Shown in pieces: positions 62,773-64,000 of a stretch of 64,000 bases of DNA. The translations under genes and the position numbers were made by a program. The notes below the pieces were generated by a model that saw nothing but the letters and a program-made list of their open reading frames with translations, was not told the origin of the DNA and did not search any database. How positions within the stretch are numbered: the first letter of the stretch is position 1; the number at the start of each line of letters is the position of its first letter. Origin of the DNA: Verrucosispora sioxanthis (lineage in GTDB: Bacteria; Actinomycetota; Actinomycetes; Mycobacteriales; Micromonosporaceae); the NCBI RefSeq assembly GCF_010560025.1, contig NZ_SAIY01000012.1:62001-126000 (forward strand). Reading direction: 5' to 3'.

Positions 62773-63366
62773 TCAGCCGGTCCGCGGCGTCGGCGGTAGC
62801 GGCAACGGCAGCCCCGGCAGGCCGTCGATGCTGGTGGCGATGTCGTCCTTGCCGGCGAAGTAGGCGTCCAGTGACGTGTCGTCCTCCCGGGCGAAACGGC
62901 GGGCGTGCAGGTCCCGGTCGCTGTCGTAGGTCATGAACGGCACCGCGTAGCCGCAGGTGTCGCGGATCAGCCGGGCGTGCACCACGATGATCGCCCGGAG
63001 GCCGTGCCGGGTGGGGTCGATGTCCGGGAAGTGCGTCAGCAGGTCGGGGAAGCGGGGGTCGTCGCGGAACACGGGTTCACCCTGGCCGTGTACCCGCACG
63101 ATGTTCGGCGGGCCGGCGAAGGCGCACCACATCAGGGTGATCCTGCCGTTCTCCCGCAGGTGGGCGATGGTCTCGGCGTTGCTGCCGGCGAAGTCCAGAT
63201 AGGCCACCGTCTGCTCGTCGAGCACGGCGAGACAGCCCCGCAGGCCCTTCGGGGAGAGGTTGACGGTGCCGTCGCCGGCCAGCGGCGCGGTCGCGGTGAA
63301 GAACATCGGCTGCGCCTCGATGAACTCCCGCAGCCGCCCTTCGATGCGCTCATGCGTCTTACCCAT
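62773..63366 (-). CDS. PPOX-class flavin/pyridoxamine oxidase-like protein
   Basis: 197 residues, ATG 63366 with GGGAGGA upstream. Split-barrel FMN/F420-binding fold: MFFTATAPLAGDGTVNLSPKG, VAYLDFAGSNAETIAHL and ITLMWCAFAGPPNIVRVHG, with a C-terminal YDSDRDLHARRFAREDD. Members reduce or oxidise small molecules, often with F420. The substrate is unknown. The start is close to the second GATCATGCAG inverted repeat. Confidence 0.85.
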   Translation of the reverse strand: MGKTHERIEGRLREFIEAQPMFFTATAPLAGDGTVNLSPKGLRGCLAVLDEQTVAYLDFAGSNAETIAHLRENGRITLMWCAFAGPPNIVRVHGQGEPVFRDDPRFPDLLTHFPDIDPTRHGLRAIIVVHARLIRDTCGYAVPFMTYDSDRDLHARRFAREDDTSLDAYFAGKDDIATSIDGLPGLPLPLPPTPRTG

Positions 63367-63391
63367 GCGGCCATCCTCCCGCACCCAGGCC

Positions 63392-63468
63392 CGCCGATCA
63401 TGCAGTTATGGTGGTCGATTTGTCCGAACTGATGCGCTTTCTGGGGTACCACAACTGCATGATCGGCG
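63392..63468. repeat. Interspersed inverted repeat, GATCATGCAG family, copy 2
   Basis: CGCCGATCATGCAGTTATGG (63392-63411) and the arm at 63449-63468 pair with one mismatch over 20 bases around a 37-base centre. The core is the same as copy 1 at 7139-7207. It lies in the gap between the PPOX gene start and the coiled-coil gene stop. Confidence 0.65.
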
Positions 63469-63490
63469 CGGGACGGGGGAGGGGCGGAGG

Positions 63491-64000
63491 TCAGCGGGTG
63501 GGACGGGTGAGGGCGGTGGCCAGGTCGGCGACCTGGGCGGCGAGTTGGGCCACCCGCTCGCGGGCGTCGTCGCGGTCGGCCTCGGTGGCGCGAAGGCGTA
63601 CCGTGAGCTCACTCACCTGGCCCTCGGCGGTGCCGAGGGTCGCCCGCAGGCCGGTCAGCTCCGCACCCAACTGCTCGACGCGGGCGGCCAGCGCGGCCTG
63701 CTGCTCGCCGGCCTGCCGGGCCTGCGCCTGGGCGTGCTCCCGGTCGGCGTCGGCCTGCGCCCGGGCCTGCTCCGCCCGCTCGGCCTCCGTTCGGGCCGAG
63801 GCCGCCTCCGCCCGCGCCCGCTCCGCCTCCGCCCGAGCCCGCGCAACCTCGACCCGAACCTGCTCGGTCTCCGTCCGGGCCTGCTCGGCCTGCGCGTGGG
63901 CCCGCTCGGCGGCGGCCCGCGTCTGGTCCATCTCGGCCCGCAACCGGTCGACCTCGGCGAGGGCCGCCGCGGCGCGGTCGGCGGCCCGCTGCGCGTCGGT
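63491..64000 (-). CDS. Coiled-coil protein, N-terminus beyond window
   Basis: The frame is open to the window end, so this is the C-terminal ~169 residues. Almost entirely Ala/Glu/Arg heptads (ERARAEAASARTEAERAEQA; RVEQLGAELTGLRATL), a long coiled coil ending in ADLATALTRPTR. It could belong to a DivIVA-, Wag31- or SMC-like structural protein, or to an uncharacterised actinobacterial coiled-coil family; nothing more specific is visible. Confidence 0.7.
   Translation of the reverse strand, partial: TDAQRAADRAAAALAEVDRLRAEMDQTRAAAERAHAQAEQARTETEQVRVEVARARAEAERARAEAASARTEAERAEQARAQADADREHAQAQARQAGEQQAALAARVEQLGAELTGLRATLGTAEGQVSELTVRLRATEADRDDARERVAQLAAQVADLATALTRPTR

Overview
This window is chromosomal DNA of a very high-GC actinomycete. 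Codon third positions are strongly G/C, GTG (and some TTG) starts are common, and many operons run through GTGA or ATGA overlaps. RbpA, Ppm1 next to Lnt, a DmdR/IdeR-type iron box, and a desferrioxamine-type siderophore locus all fit the Actinomycetia. Gene content is most like Micromonospora and relatives, but that assignment is inference. No rRNA, tRNA, CRISPR array, phage or transposase was found.

Layout. (1) 1-7.1 kb: the end of an FAD monooxygenase; secreted proteins (an NPP1-like necrosis/cytolysin-type protein, an AMIN-like protein, and a metalloprotease-trypsin fusion); and a response regulator / sensor kinase / GerMN lipoprotein operon resembling mtrAB-lpqB. (2) 7.2-16.7 kb: an RNA-methylase-like protein, then two divergent operons. 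Leftward lie a CDP-alcohol phosphatidyltransferase and an LTA-synthase-like phosphatase. Rightward lie seven tightly coupled genes: dehydrogenase, degenerate pyruvoyl-tetrahydropterin-synthase homologue, glycosyltransferase, methyltransferase, membrane protein, GTP cyclohydrolase II and RibD/DHFR-like reductase. The rightward operon looks like an undescribed GTP-derived small-molecule or glycolipid pathway. (3) 16.8-28.9 kb: a siderophore locus in two divergent arms around one iron box. One arm carries uptake permeases, ATPase, penicillin-acylase-type hydrolase and a second acyltransferase. The other carries the binding protein and desA-desB-desC-desD homologues. (4) 28.9-35 kb: an MpaB-type oxygenase, two phosphotransferases, a propeller lipoprotein and a channel-like RCK protein. 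(5) 35.1-42 kb: carbohydrate catabolism (GH51 arabinofuranosidase, LacI regulator, and a Gfo/Idh/MocA - DUF993 - isomerase operon) with LacI-type operators. (6) 42-49.5 kb: an LPxTG surface protein and housekeeping genes. (7) 49.5-57.8 kb: a nearly complete lysine 'fermentation' pathway (KamA, Kdd, amidohydrolase, KamD, KamE, Kal, MutL-like reactivase), unusual for an aerobic mycelial bacterium and lacking a visible kce. (8) 58-64 kb: a cupin regulator, Lnt-Ppm1, FxsA, RbpA, a PPOX protein and the end of a coiled-coil protein.

Quality caution: at least ten otherwise well-conserved genes carry one or more single-base frameshifts, several in runs of four G or C where five are needed. This looks more like sequencing or assembly error than decay. 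Those genes are annotated at full extent with the shift position stated.
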